Of a DNA stretch of 64,000 bases, positions 16,161-24,857 are shown piece after piece. The translations under genes and the position numbers were made by a program. The stretch spans positions 248,001 to 312,000 of the forward strand of contig JAXGYX010000001.1 in the NCBI GenBank assembly GCA_040772065.1. The letters run 5' to 3'. Origin of the DNA: JAXGYX01 sp040772065. GTDB taxonomy: Bacteria; Bacillota; Clostridia; Saccharofermentanales; Fastidiosipilaceae. Position 1 is the stretch's first letter; the number at the start of each line of letters is the position of its first letter. A model generated the notes under the pieces. It searched no databases, was not told the DNA's origin, and saw nothing but the letters and a program-made list of their open reading frames with translations.

Positions 16161-16472
16161 ATGGCTACCAAACAAAAAATCAGAATTAGACTAAAAGCGT
16201 ACGATCACATGATTTTGGACAAAAGCGCGGAGAGAATTGTAGAGACGGCAAAACGCACTGGCGCGAGCGTGTCAGGTCCAATCCCTTTGCCGACGGAAAA
16301 AGCGATCACGACCATACTTAGATCGCCACACAAACATAAAGATGCCCGCGAGCAGTTTGAAATCCGCACTCACAAGCGGTTGATCGATATTCTGGCGCCG
16401 AACCAGAAAACGATTGAGTCACTGATGCATTTGGATATGCCGGCCGGCGTCAATATTGAGATTAAACTTTAA
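16161..16472 (+). CDS. rpsJ: 30S ribosomal protein S10
   Basis: 103 residues, the normal length, with the typical KIRIRLKAYDHMILDKSAE start and a conserved SPHKHKDAREQFE motif followed by HKRLIDI. It is a part of the 30S head and, as NusE, also a transcription antitermination factor. First gene of the ribosomal cluster; start ATG behind AGGAGG. rplC follows after 78 bases. Confidence 0.98.
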   Translation: MATKQKIRIRLKAYDHMILDKSAERIVETAKRTGASVSGPIPLPTEKAITTILRSPHKHKDAREQFEIRTHKRLIDILAPNQKTIESLMHLDMPAGVNIEIKL

Positions 16473-16550
16473 GCAACACAGTCGTCCAGGACGATGGTCA
16501 TGTTCTTTTCAAATGATGAATAAGAACCAATAACCACGGAGGTAGAATAA

Positions 16551-17192
16551 ATGAACAAATTCATGCTTGGGAAAAAAGCAGGAATGACGCAAATCTTTGA
16601 TGAGGATGGAAATGCGATTCCCGTATCGGTCATCGAATGTGGTCCGATCGATGTGATCCAGCGCAAGACGGATGAGATTGATAAATATAACTCCGTCAAA
16701 GTCGGCTTTTCCGATCAAAAAGAGCATCGCGTGAACAAGCCTGACATGGGTCAGTATAAAAAAGCGGAAGTTTCGCCCAAACGGTTTGTCAAAGAGTTTC
16801 GCGTGGACGAGACTTGTGAACTGAAATCAGGCGACCGCTTGAACGTGGCGGACTGTTTTGAAGTCGGCGATCGCGTGGATGTGAGCGGCGTTTCCAAGGG
16901 AAAAGGTTTTGCCGGCAACGTCAAACGTCACAACCAAAAAGGTGGACGTGAGGCGCATGGCTCAAAATACCATAGAAGAGTCGGATCGCTTGGCCCGTCC
17001 GCCTCTCCGGGTAAAGTCGTGAAGGGAACCAAACTGCCGGGTCAGATGGGCGACAAAAACTGCACAGTGCAGAACTTGGAAGTTGTCCTGGTAGATGGAG
17101 AGCGTAATATTTTGGCTCTTAAAGGCGCGGTTCCGGGTAGCCGTGGCAATTATCTGACCATCGCCCGCACCGTCAAAGGCAAACAAGCGTAA
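16551..17192 (+). CDS. rplC: 50S ribosomal protein L3
   Basis: 213 residues, full length. Begins MNKFMLGKKAGMTQIFDEDG and has the glycine-rich loop with SKGKGFAGNVKRHN and HGSKYHRRVGSLG that reaches toward the peptidyl transferase centre. One of the early assembly proteins of the 50S subunit. Preceded by ACGGAGG; fifteen bases separate it from rplD. Confidence 0.98.
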   Translation: MNKFMLGKKAGMTQIFDEDGNAIPVSVIECGPIDVIQRKTDEIDKYNSVKVGFSDQKEHRVNKPDMGQYKKAEVSPKRFVKEFRVDETCELKSGDRLNVADCFEVGDRVDVSGVSKGKGFAGNVKRHNQKGGREAHGSKYHRRVGSLGPSASPGKVVKGTKLPGQMGDKNCTVQNLEVVLVDGERNILALKGAVPGSRGNYLTIARTVKGKQA

Positions 17193-17207
17193 GGGAGGAT
17201 CATTTAA

Positions 17208-17831
17208 ATGGCAATATTAGATGTTTATAACATGGAAGGTGCCGTTACCGGTCAGATTGAGCTTTCCGACGCCGTGTTCGGTATTGAACCAAATCAAGCC
17301 GTCATGCACCAGGTGGTAAAAGTTCAGCTGCACAATAGACACCAGGGCACCGCGTCCGCCAAGGGCAGAAGTGCGGTCAGAGGTGGAGGAAGGCGCCCGT
17401 ATCGTCAGAAAGGCACCGGCCGAGCTCGCCATGGCTCCATTCGTTCGCCCCTGTGGATCGGCGGTGGTGTCACGTTTGGCCCCATTCCGGGCTTTTACCG
17501 AAAATCAGTACCTCAGAAAGTTCGTCGTCTGGCCTTAAAATCGGCATTGTCCGCGAAGGTCGCAGAGGGCAAGCTTGTTGTGGTGGAAGAGTTTGACCTG
17601 CCGGAAATCAAAACAAAGAAATTTGTTGAAGTGCTGTCCAAACTCCCGTTGGAAAACAAGACGTTAATTATTGAATCTGAGGGCAATAAGAACTTGGAGC
17701 TGTCAGCGCGCAATGTGCGTGATGTCCGGCTGGGCCGTGTGAACACGCTCAACGTGCTGGATGTTTTGAACCACCAAAATTTAGTGGTGACCAAGGCGGC
17801 CGCTGAGAAAATTCAGGAGGTTTACGCATAA
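17208..17831 (+). CDS. rplD: 50S ribosomal protein L4
   Basis: 207 residues; contains the tunnel-lining loop with RGGGRRPYRQKGTGRARHGS near residues 64-83 and the globular C-terminal domain. In E. coli L4 is the feedback repressor of the S10 operon; whether the leader upstream of rpsJ plays such a role here is open. Its stop codon overlaps the rplW start (TAATG), which indicates translational coupling. Confidence 0.98.
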   Translation: MAILDVYNMEGAVTGQIELSDAVFGIEPNQAVMHQVVKVQLHNRHQGTASAKGRSAVRGGGRRPYRQKGTGRARHGSIRSPLWIGGGVTFGPIPGFYRKSVPQKVRRLALKSALSAKVAEGKLVVVEEFDLPEIKTKKFVEVLSKLPLENKTLIIESEGNKNLELSARNVRDVRLGRVNTLNVLDVLNHQNLVVTKAAAEKIQEVYA

Positions 17832-18184
17832 TGAAGACTGCACAGGATATCATTATTAAGCCGATCATTACCGAGCGCAGCGCGATGGAGGCGGCGATGG
17901 GCAGATACGCCTTCGTAGTCGCGAAGGGATCGACCAAGCCTCAAATCAGGCAGGCGATCGAAGAGCTTTTCTCGGTCAAGGTCACCGCGGTCAACACCGC
18001 CAACTATCGCGGCAAAAATAAACGTGTGGGCGTCCACCAAGGACGCACGCCAAGTTATAAGAAAGCGGTGGTCACCATCGATATGGATGCGGCCGAACAG
18101 GCTTATGTCACAAAAGATGGCAAACGCGCCACCACGGGACGGAAGTATAAGACTTCTATTGAAGAATTTGGATTCGGCCAATAA
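17831..18184 (+). CDS. rplW: 50S ribosomal protein L23
   Basis: 117 residues, slightly longer than usual. Recognisable from DIIIKPIITERSAMEA at the start, VNTANYRGKNKRVG, and the extended loop. L23 sits at the exit of the peptide tunnel and docks trigger factor and SRP. The C-terminal 20 residues (KRATTGRKYKTSIEEFGFG) extend past the typical end. Coupled to rplD. Confidence 0.97.
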   Translation: MKTAQDIIIKPIITERSAMEAAMGRYAFVVAKGSTKPQIRQAIEELFSVKVTAVNTANYRGKNKRVGVHQGRTPSYKKAVVTIDMDAAEQAYVTKDGKRATTGRKYKTSIEEFGFGQ

Positions 18185-18212
18185 TCGGTCGTACGGATAA
18201 GGAGTGTGTAAG

Positions 18213-19040
18213 ATGCCAGTCAAGTTCTATAATCCGACTTCTCCGGCGAGACGACAGATGACATCGGTCGATTATTCTGATCTGACAGACAAGAAGCCCG
18301 AGAAGAGATTAGTCAGCACCAAGAAAAAAACCGGCGGACGCAATGTGTATGGCAGAATCACGGTTCGTCATATCGGTGGTGGAAATAAGCGCAAACTGCG
18401 CCAAGTCGATTGGAAACGTGACAAGGATAACATCCCCGCCAAGGTGGCCGCTTTGGAGTATGATCCAAACCGCACCGCTCATCTGGCGTTGTTATTCTAC
18501 GCGGATGGCGAAAAACGTTACATCCTGGCGCCGGAAGGCCTCAAGGTGGGTCACACGATCATGAGTGGTCCCGATGTCGATATTTTGCCGGGCAACTGTC
18601 TGCCATTGGCCAATATTCCGATCGGCACCGTGATCCACTGTGTGGAGATGAAACCGGGCAAAGGCGCGCAGTTGGTGCGTTCAGCCGGTTCCAGCGCTCA
18701 GTTGGTCGCGAAAGAGGATCGCTATGCCCAGATTAAAATGCCTTCCAATGAAGTGCGCATGATTCCGATTCAATGCCGCGCCTGCATCGGTGAGGTTGGC
18801 AATGGCGAGCATGAGCTGATTAACATCGGAAAAGCCGGCCGCAGCCGCCATTTGGGCAACCGCCCGAAAGTGCGCGGTGTCGCGATGAACCCTTGTGATC
18901 ACCCACACGGTGGTGGTGAGGGAAAATCACCGATCGGCATGCCGAGTCCGGTCACGCCCTGGGGTGTGCCGACGCTGGGTAAGAAAACCAGAAATCCACG
19001 TAAGAAATCAAGCCAGTACATTATCAGAAGAGGAAAATAA
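18213..19040 (+). CDS. rplB: 50S ribosomal protein L2
   Basis: 275 residues from the ATG nine bases after AAGGAG; a GTG three codons upstream would touch that site. Conserved MPVKFYNPTSPARRQM start, the KPEKRL..KKKTGGRN segment, and the C-terminal MNPCDHPHGGGEGK that carries the histidine near the peptidyl transferase centre. Essential for subunit association and tRNA binding. Confidence 0.98.
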   Translation: MPVKFYNPTSPARRQMTSVDYSDLTDKKPEKRLVSTKKKTGGRNVYGRITVRHIGGGNKRKLRQVDWKRDKDNIPAKVAALEYDPNRTAHLALLFYADGEKRYILAPEGLKVGHTIMSGPDVDILPGNCLPLANIPIGTVIHCVEMKPGKGAQLVRSAGSSAQLVAKEDRYAQIKMPSNEVRMIPIQCRACIGEVGNGEHELINIGKAGRSRHLGNRPKVRGVAMNPCDHPHGGGEGKSPIGMPSPVTPWGVPTLGKKTRNPRKKSSQYIIRRGK

Positions 19041-19060
19041 GGAAGGGGAGGTGACACAAG

Positions 19061-19339
19061 ATGAGTCGTTCGTCAAAAAAAGGCTATTTTGTTGAAGAAT
19101 CTCTAATGAAAAAAATCGATTCAATGAATGAACAGAACTTAAAAAATGTGGTGAAGACCTGGTCCAGGGCTTCAACGATCTTCCCTGATATGGTGGGACA
19201 CACCATCGCGGTTCACGATGGTCGCAAGCATGTTCCCGTATATATTACTGAAGACATGGTTGGCCATAAACTCGGTGAATTTGCGCCTACCAGAACATAC
19301 AGAGGCCACTCCGGGTCTGAAAAGACCAGTGGGCGCTGA
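19061..19339 (+). CDS. rpsS: 30S ribosomal protein S19
   Basis: 92 residues with SRSSKKGYFVEESLMKKI, WSRASTIFPDMVGHTIAVHDG, and the C-terminal KLGEFAPTRTYRGHSGSEK. Part of the 30S head, contacting S13 and the A-site finger bridge. Normal length and position between L2 and L22; ribosome binding site GGGGAGG. Confidence 0.98.
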   Translation: MSRSSKKGYFVEESLMKKIDSMNEQNLKNVVKTWSRASTIFPDMVGHTIAVHDGRKHVPVYITEDMVGHKLGEFAPTRTYRGHSGSEKTSGR

Positions 19340-19357
19340 TGAAGGGAGGCCAATAAC

Positions 19358-19834
19358 GTGGGTAAAACCGTAATGAATAAAGAGTATATGCTGAATAACC
19401 GAGAGGAAATTTTGGCTCGATACGATGGCGCGCATACAAAATCCAGCCGCCCTAAGATACTGACAAAAAAAGAACGCAAGACTTTGGGTGTTGGTAAGGA
19501 TCAGGGAGTGGCGATCGCGCGCAACGTGAGGATCAACGCCATGAAAGTTCAGGCCGTGCTCAATCTGATTCGCGGCAAAGAACTTGACGAGGCTTACGCC
19601 ATTTTGCAATACACACCGAGAGGAGCCTCGCCGGTGTTGACTAAACTTTTGAAATCCGCCGAGTCTAATGCGGTCAACAACAATGAATTGGACAGGGACA
19701 GTCTTTATATCGCCGAATGCTACGCTGACCAGGGTCCAACCCTCAAGCGGATCCGAGCCAGAGCCCGTGGTTCAGCCACCCGGATTAACAAGCGGACCAG
19801 TCACATCACCATAGTTGTGAAAGAAAAGCAATAA
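19358..19834 (+). CDS. rplV: 50S ribosomal protein L22 with N-terminal extension
   Basis: 158 residues. The L22 core begins only at about residue 50 (GVAIARNVRINAMKVQAVLN) and ends with RARGSATRINKRTSHITIVV, which includes the tunnel-reaching loop. Bacterial L22 is usually 110-120 residues, so some 40-45 basic residues are extra at the N-terminus. The GTG start is supported by GGGAGG eight bases upstream and by close spacing to rpsS; no later start has a ribosome binding site. The extension would project on the ribosome surface. Confidence 0.96.
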   Translation: MGKTVMNKEYMLNNREEILARYDGAHTKSSRPKILTKKERKTLGVGKDQGVAIARNVRINAMKVQAVLNLIRGKELDEAYAILQYTPRGASPVLTKLLKSAESNAVNNNELDRDSLYIAECYADQGPTLKRIRARARGSATRINKRTSHITIVVKEKQ

Positions 19835-19845
19835 GGAGGAAAAAG

Positions 19846-20517
19846 ATGGGTCAGAAAGTTAATCCGCACGGATTCAGAGTTGGTGTGATCAAAGACTGGG
19901 ATACCACCTGGTACGCAGACAAAGATCTTTATAGTCAGTATCTGATTGAAGATCGGGCGATTCGTAAGTTTATCAAAAAAGAGCTCTACCACGCCGGCAT
20001 ATCCAGGATCACCATAGAGCGCAAGGGTGATGACAAGACAACGCTCACCATCACCACGGCCAAACCCGGCATCGTCATCGGACGTCAAGGGTCGGGTATC
20101 GCCGAATTGAAGAAAAAACTGACAAAAGAGTTTGGCAAAAACTTCTTTATCAATGTTAATGAAGTCAAAAATCCGGATGCCGATGCGCAGTTGGTCGCTG
20201 AGAACATAGCCGCACAATTGGAACGCCGTATATCCTTCCGGCGCGCGATGAAACAGGCGATGTCGAGAGCGATGAAAGCCGGTGCGAAGGGAATCAAGAC
20301 ACAAAGTAGCGGTCGGCTGGGTGGAGCGGAAATCGCCCGTGTTGAACACTACCACGAAGGTACGATTCCTCTGCAGACTCTGCGTGCCGACATCGACTAT
20401 GGTTTCGCCGAGGCGCGCACGACTTATGGCGCGATTGGAGTCAAAGTATGGATTTACAAGGGTGAAATCTTTACCAAAAAGGCGCCACAAAAGATTGCTG
20501 AAGGAGGAGAAGCCTGA
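19846..20517 (+). CDS. rpsC: 30S ribosomal protein S3
   Basis: 223 residues: MGQKVNPHGFRVGVIKDWDT start, the KH domain with GIVIGRQGSGIAELKKKL, and the C-terminal domain with SGRLGGAEIAR. S3 lines the mRNA entry tunnel and has helicase activity together with S4. The stop codon overlaps the rplP start (TGATG). Confidence 0.98.
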   Translation: MGQKVNPHGFRVGVIKDWDTTWYADKDLYSQYLIEDRAIRKFIKKELYHAGISRITIERKGDDKTTLTITTAKPGIVIGRQGSGIAELKKKLTKEFGKNFFINVNEVKNPDADAQLVAENIAAQLERRISFRRAMKQAMSRAMKAGAKGIKTQSSGRLGGAEIARVEHYHEGTIPLQTLRADIDYGFAEARTTYGAIGVKVWIYKGEIFTKKAPQKIAEGGEA

Positions 20518-20951
20518 TGTTACTTCCTAAAAGAGTAAAATACAGACGCGTGCACCGCGGCCGAATGACCGGCAAGGCGACGCGCGGAACTGAGGTCGTC
20601 TATGGCGAATATGGCATAGCCAGCACCGAGCCGTGCTGGATCACAAGTAACCAGATTGAAGCGGCTCGTGTCGCGATCAATCGCCAGCTGAAGCGTGGTG
20701 GAAAGGTCTGGATCAAAATATTTCCGGACAAGCCTGTCACATCCAAGCCGGCTGAGACCCGTATGGGTTCCGGTAAAGGTTCTCCGGAATATTGGGTGGC
20801 GGTGGTCAAACCCGGACGTGTGTTGTTCGAGGTTGGCGGTGTGTCCGCGAAGGACGCGCGCGAGGCGCTACGACTCGCCAGCCACAAGCTTCCTTGTAAA
20901 ACCAAGTTTGTAACCAGAGTGAAGGAGGAGGTCGTCGATGAGAGCAAGTGA
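20517..20951 (+). CDS. rplP: 50S ribosomal protein L16
   Basis: 144 residues beginning MLLPKRVKYRRVHRGRMTGK, with TRMGSGKGSPEYWVAVVKPG near residue 80-100. L16 shapes the A-site tRNA binding region. Coupled to rpsC by overlap and overlapping the rpmC start by 14 bases. Confidence 0.98.
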   Translation: MLLPKRVKYRRVHRGRMTGKATRGTEVVYGEYGIASTEPCWITSNQIEAARVAINRQLKRGGKVWIKIFPDKPVTSKPAETRMGSGKGSPEYWVAVVKPGRVLFEVGGVSAKDAREALRLASHKLPCKTKFVTRVKEEVVDESK

Positions 20952-21141
20952 ATTACGCGAAAAATCTTCCGAAGATCTGATCAAGGAATTGGCTGAACTG
21001 AAAGACGAACTCTTCAAGCTTCGTTTTCAACATGCCACACATCAGCTGGAAAACCCACTGCAGTTGCGTGTCGTCAAACGCAACATCGCGCGGGTGAACA
21101 CTGTGTTGCGCGAGCGTGAAATCGCTGCGGCGGCGAAATAA
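20938..21141 (+). CDS. rpmC: 50S ribosomal protein L29
   Basis: 67 residues with the two-helix L29 pattern: ELREKSSEDLIKELAELKDE, FKLRFQHATHQLENP and the VKRNIARVNTVLRERE end. Sits by the tunnel exit next to L23. Its ATG lies inside the end of rplP, behind AAGGAGG. Confidence 0.97.
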   Translation: MRASELREKSSEDLIKELAELKDELFKLRFQHATHQLENPLQLRVVKRNIARVNTVLREREIAAAAK

Positions 21142-21156
21142 GCGGAGGGTAGAAAC

Positions 21157-21417
21157 GTGACAGATACAAGAAAATTACGCAAAATCAGACAGGGGATTGT
21201 GACGAGCGACAAGATGGATAAGACAATCACCGTCGCCGTGACAGACCGTGTCAAGCATCCGCTTTATAAGAAGATCATGAAGCGCACCACAAAGCTGCAC
21301 GCTCATGATGAGAATAACGAATGCGGGATCGGCGATACCGTCCGCGTGATGGAGACCCGTCCGCTCAGCAAAACCAAACGCTGGAGATTAATGGAAATCG
21401 TCGAGAAGGCGAAATAA
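21157..21417 (+). CDS. rpsQ: 30S ribosomal protein S17
   Basis: 86 residues, OB-fold protein that binds 16S helix 11 early in assembly. GTG start after GCGGAGG. Conserved GIVTSDKMDKTITVAV, KHPLYKKIMKRTTK and the RPLSKTKRWRLMEI end. Confidence 0.97.
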   Translation: MTDTRKLRKIRQGIVTSDKMDKTITVAVTDRVKHPLYKKIMKRTTKLHAHDENNECGIGDTVRVMETRPLSKTKRWRLMEIVEKAK

Positions 21418-21442
21418 GGTGTTTTAGAAAGAGGAGATTATC

Positions 21443-21811
21443 ATGATTCAGGTAGAATCCAGATTAAAATCCGCGGACAACACCGGCGCCCGTGAGCTGC
21501 AGTGCATCAAAGTGCTCGGTGGATCTTGGCGCAAATTCGCCAACATTGGCGATGTGATTGTCTGTTCGGTTAAAGAGGCGACGCCGGGTGCGGCCATCAA
21601 AAAAGGTGAGATTGTCCGGGCGGTCGTTGTCCGCACAAAAAAAGGCGTCAGAAGAAACGACGGTTCAGTTATCCGCTTTGACGAGAACGCGGCTGTGATT
21701 ATCCGTGAGGACAAAAACCCCCGCGGCACCCGTATTTTCGGACCCATCGCGAGAGAGTTGAGAGAGAAAAACTATATGAAGATTCTTTCTCTCGCGCCGG
21801 AAGTGCTTTAA
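21443..21811 (+). CDS. rplN: 50S ribosomal protein L14
   Basis: 122 residues, exactly the usual length: MIQVESRLKSADNTGARELQ at the start and IFGPIARELREKNYMKILSL at the end. Located at the subunit interface; binding site for the silencing factor RsfS where present. Eleven bases before rplX. Confidence 0.98.
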   Translation: MIQVESRLKSADNTGARELQCIKVLGGSWRKFANIGDVIVCSVKEATPGAAIKKGEIVRAVVVRTKKGVRRNDGSVIRFDENAAVIIREDKNPRGTRIFGPIARELREKNYMKILSLAPEVL

Positions 21812-21821
21812 GGAGGAAACA

Positions 21822-22169
21822 ATGCAAAAAAAGGTACACGTCAAAGTTGACGATACTGTGTATGTTCGTACCGGTAAAGACCGAGCCATGACCGGCAAAG
21901 TCAAAGCGGTTTTCCCGAAAACCAACCGGGTGATAGTGGAAGGGGTCAACATGGTCACAAAGCACCACAAGCCTTCCATGCAGTACCAAAGCGGTGGCAT
22001 CACGCAGCAGGAGGCCGCGATTTCGGCGTCAAATGTGATGCTGGTTTGCGAAAAATGTGGCCGCCCTACAAAAGTGGGACGTAAATTTCAGGAAAATGGA
22101 GACAAGGTCCGCTACTGCAAATCCTGCGGCGAAGTTGTCGACGTGATTAGAGAAGCGAAGAAAGGTTGA
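21822..22169 (+). CDS. rplX: 50S ribosomal protein L24
   Basis: 115 residues with a KOW motif near 8-35 (VDDTVYVRTGKDRAMTGKVK) and a C-terminal half carrying a CxxC...CxxC pair (CEKCGRPTKVG and YCKSCGE), so a zinc-type L24. Assembly initiator of the 50S subunit. Preceded by AAGGAGG. Confidence 0.97.
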   Translation: MQKKVHVKVDDTVYVRTGKDRAMTGKVKAVFPKTNRVIVEGVNMVTKHHKPSMQYQSGGITQQEAAISASNVMLVCEKCGRPTKVGRKFQENGDKVRYCKSCGEVVDVIREAKKG

Positions 22170-22184
22170 GGGGAGGCGTAGATT

Positions 22185-22724
22185 ATGTCCAGATTAAATG
22201 ATAAATACAAAACGGATATCGTGCCTGCCATGATGGAAACCTTTCAATATCGATCCGTTATGGAAGTGCCCCGGCTCGAGAAGATCGTGTTGAACATGGG
22301 CTTGGGTGAGGCGAAGGAAAATAGCAAAGTCGTCGATGGCGCGCTGCGTGATCTGGCAACGATTACCGGTCAGAAGGCGGTGGTTACCAAAGCGAAAAAA
22401 TCAGTCGCCGCGTTTAAACTGCGTGAGGGCATGGATATTGGATGCAAGGTGACGTTGCGCGGAGAGCGCATGTATGAGTTTCTCGATCGTCTGATCAGCA
22501 TTGCGATTCCGCGCGTACGAGACTTTCGTGGCTTGTCTCCAAACTCATTTGATGGGCGTGGCAACTTTGCCACCGGCATGAAAGAGCAGTTGGTTTTCCC
22601 CGAGATTGACTACGACAAAGTGGATAAGATTCGCGGTATGGATATTATAATCGTCACAACCGCGAAGACAGACGAAGAAGGCCGCGAGCTGCTGACGCAG
22701 TTCGGTATGCCTTTCAGAAAGTGA
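22185..22724 (+). CDS. rplE: 50S ribosomal protein L5
   Basis: 179 residues, the common length. Core signatures are LEKIVLNMGLGEAKEN, TGQKAVVTKAKKSVAAFKLR and the C-terminal GMDIIIVTTAKTDEEGRELL. Forms the central protuberance with 5S rRNA and L18. Confidence 0.98.
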   Translation: MSRLNDKYKTDIVPAMMETFQYRSVMEVPRLEKIVLNMGLGEAKENSKVVDGALRDLATITGQKAVVTKAKKSVAAFKLREGMDIGCKVTLRGERMYEFLDRLISIAIPRVRDFRGLSPNSFDGRGNFATGMKEQLVFPEIDYDKVDKIRGMDIIIVTTAKTDEEGRELLTQFGMPFRK

Positions 22725-22738
22725 TACGGGAGGAAATC

Positions 22739-22924
22739 ATGGCAAAAAAATCAATGATCATAAAATCTCAGCGCACACCCAAATACTCAACCCGCGCCTA
22801 TAACCGTTGTAAAATTTGCGGGCGGCCGCGCGCATATATACGCAAATACGGCGTTTGCCGTGTCTGCTTTCGCGAAATGGCATACCGAGGAGAGATTCCC
22901 GGTGTTCACAAGTCCAGTTGGTAA
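22739..22924 (+). CDS. rpsN: 30S ribosomal protein S14, zinc type
   Basis: 61 residues from the ATG behind GGGAGG. CKICGRP and CRVCFRE give the four zinc cysteines, so this is the short zinc-binding (type Z) form usual in Firmicutes. Part of the 30S head. A zinc-free paralogue is not in the window. Confidence 0.97.
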   Translation: MAKKSMIIKSQRTPKYSTRAYNRCKICGRPRAYIRKYGVCRVCFREMAYRGEIPGVHKSSW

Positions 22925-22948
22925 GGCGCTCGTTGAAGGAGGAAAGAC

Positions 22949-23344
22949 ATGCAAATTACAGATCCAGTAGCTGATATGTTGACTCGCATCCGTAATGGAG
23001 CGTCCGCCAAGCATAAGACAGTTGACATTCCGGCTTCTAAGCTGAAACAGGCGATCGCCGGCATTCTGCTGTCCGAAGGTTATATATCGAAGGTTGAATC
23101 CGTGGACGATGGTGTCCAGGGTGTGATCCGCGTCACTCTCAAATATGTCGATGGCAAAAATGTCATCACAAACCTGAAGCGCATTTCCAAACCCGGTCTT
23201 CGTGTCTACGCGAACGCGGCGGATATGCCGAGGGTGCTCGGCGGTCTGGGGATCGCTTTGGTCTCAACAAACAAAGGTCTGATGACCGATCGCGCCGCGC
23301 GCCAGCAAAATGTCGGTGGCGAGGTTTTGGCGTACGTTTGGTAA
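22949..23344 (+). CDS. rpsH: 30S ribosomal protein S8
   Basis: 131 residues. Start MQITDPVADMLTRIRNGASA, and the C-terminal STNKGLMTDRAARQQNVGGE with VLAYVW. Binds 16S helix 21; in E. coli it is the feedback repressor of the spc operon. Start behind GAAGGAGG. Confidence 0.98.
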   Translation: MQITDPVADMLTRIRNGASAKHKTVDIPASKLKQAIAGILLSEGYISKVESVDDGVQGVIRVTLKYVDGKNVITNLKRISKPGLRVYANAADMPRVLGGLGIALVSTNKGLMTDRAARQQNVGGEVLAYVW

Positions 23345-23404
23345 TCTCTGAAAAGGACTCGTCCGCTGACGATGTTCACAATCTTAAGAGCAGGAGGAAG
23401 TAAA

Positions 23405-23950
23405 ATGTCCCGAATCGGCAGTAAGCCTATTGTTATACCGGGCGGTGTGACGGTCAAGCTTGAAGACTCAAAAGTAGTCGCCAGCAATGGCAAAGAGACG
23501 TTGATCACTGATATCCCGTCCGTGCATATCGCGGTCGAGATTGAGGAGAATCAAGTTTTGGTGAAACGTGACAACGACAGCAAAAAAACACGTTCACTAC
23601 ATGGTTTGACCCGTTCTTTGATCAACAACAACCTAATCGGTTTGTCCGAGGGTTTTAAGAAAAACCTTGAAATTAACGGTGTTGGTTACAGAGCCGTCAA
23701 AGAAGGAAAGAATCTGGTGTTGAACCTCGGCTATTCCCATCAGATTATATTGGAAGAGCCGGATGGCATCACAATTGATGTGCCAAAGCCCAATCGCATC
23801 ACAGTCAGCGGAGCCGACAAACAGATGGTGGGCGAAATCGCGGCAAAAATCCGCAGTTATCGTAAGCCGGATGTATATAAAGGTAAAGGCGTTCGCTATG
23901 AAGGTGAATATGTACGTATTAAAGCAGGCAAGACCGGTGCTAGCGCTTAA
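23405..23950 (+). CDS. rplF: 50S ribosomal protein L6
   Basis: 181 residues from ATG 23405, which sits behind GGAGGAAGT; an in-frame ATG at 23372 is too far upstream and gives a non-homologous extension. MSRIGSKPIVIPGGVTV start; C-terminal RSYRKPDVYKGKGVRYEGE. Near the sarcin-ricin loop. Confidence 0.97.
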   Translation: MSRIGSKPIVIPGGVTVKLEDSKVVASNGKETLITDIPSVHIAVEIEENQVLVKRDNDSKKTRSLHGLTRSLINNNLIGLSEGFKKNLEINGVGYRAVKEGKNLVLNLGYSHQIILEEPDGITIDVPKPNRITVSGADKQMVGEIAAKIRSYRKPDVYKGKGVRYEGEYVRIKAGKTGASA

Positions 23951-23968
23951 GCGGAAAGGATGAGATAA

Positions 23969-24331
23969 ATGATAAAAAAAGTATCGAGAAACGATGTCCG
24001 CAAGCGTAAGCACAAACGGGTGCGCAATAAAATATCCGGCACTCCTGAATGTCCACGCCTATGCGTATTTCGCAGCGCCAAACAGATGTACGCGCAGATT
24101 ATCGACGACACGACAGGCACGACGTTGGCCGCCGCTTCCTCGCTCGAAAAAGAGCTGGGGCTGCAAAATGGCGCGAACATCGACGCTGCCAAAGCGGTTG
24201 GCGAGCTGATCTCCAAGCGCGCATTGGACAAGAACATTGAGAACGTTGTATTTGACCGGGGTGGATATTTGTATCACGGTCGTGTTGCGGCGTTGGCTGA
24301 GGCGGCCCGGGAAGCCGGCCTTAAGTTCTGA
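23969..24331 (+). CDS. rplR: 50S ribosomal protein L18
   Basis: 120 residues; KHKRVRNKISGTPECPRLCV, then IDDTTGTTLAAASSLEKELG and C-terminal VVFDRGGYLYHGRVAALAEA. Binds 5S rRNA. Fourteen bases before rpsE. Confidence 0.98.
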   Translation: MIKKVSRNDVRKRKHKRVRNKISGTPECPRLCVFRSAKQMYAQIIDDTTGTTLAAASSLEKELGLQNGANIDAAKAVGELISKRALDKNIENVVFDRGGYLYHGRVAALAEAAREAGLKF

Positions 24332-24345
24332 TCGGGAGGTAGAAC

Positions 24346-24840
24346 GTGTATATTGATCCGAACTCTTTAGAACTGAACGAGCGAGTCATCCACATTGGCC
24401 GTGTTTCGAAAACTGTAAAAGGTGGACGCAATCTGCGCTTTACGGCGTTGGTTGTTGTAGGCGACGGTGAAGGGATTGTGGGCAAAGGACTCGGCAAGGC
24501 CGCGGAAATTCCGGAGGCTATTCGCAAAGGAATCGAGGCGGCGAAAAAGAATCTGATTCGGATTCCGATGACCGGTTCGACCATTCCGCATGAAATGCTC
24601 GGCGTGTATAGTGGCGCCAGAGTTTTGCTCAAGCCCGCCCCGTTTGGTACCGGTGTTATCGCCGGAGGACCTGCGCGTGCGGTGTTGGAGCTTGCCGGCG
24701 TGCGTGACATCCGCACCAAATCACTTGGCTCGAACAACCCAAATAACGTGGTTAACGCCACCATCACGGCGCTGAAGGCGCTAAAATCTCCGGAAGATGT
24801 CGCTCGCTTGCGCGGCAAGTCCGTGGAAGAAATCCTGTAA
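24346..24840 (+). CDS. rpsE: 30S ribosomal protein S5
   Basis: 164 residues with GTG start after GGGAGG. ERVIHIGRVSKTVKGGRNLR and ALVVVGDGEGIVGKGLGKA are the S5 double-stranded-RNA-binding domain; the C-terminal half carries KPAPFGTGVIAGGPARAVLE. Important for decoding accuracy. Confidence 0.98.
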   Translation: MYIDPNSLELNERVIHIGRVSKTVKGGRNLRFTALVVVGDGEGIVGKGLGKAAEIPEAIRKGIEAAKKNLIRIPMTGSTIPHEMLGVYSGARVLLKPAPFGTGVIAGGPARAVLELAGVRDIRTKSLGSNNPNNVVNATITALKALKSPEDVARLRGKSVEEIL

Positions 24841-24857
24841 GAAAGAGGTGCAGCTAA

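Noticed and set aside
19801..20490. Minus-strand frame of about 229 codons opposite rpsC
   Set aside because: Antisense to S3; composition only, no family resemblance.
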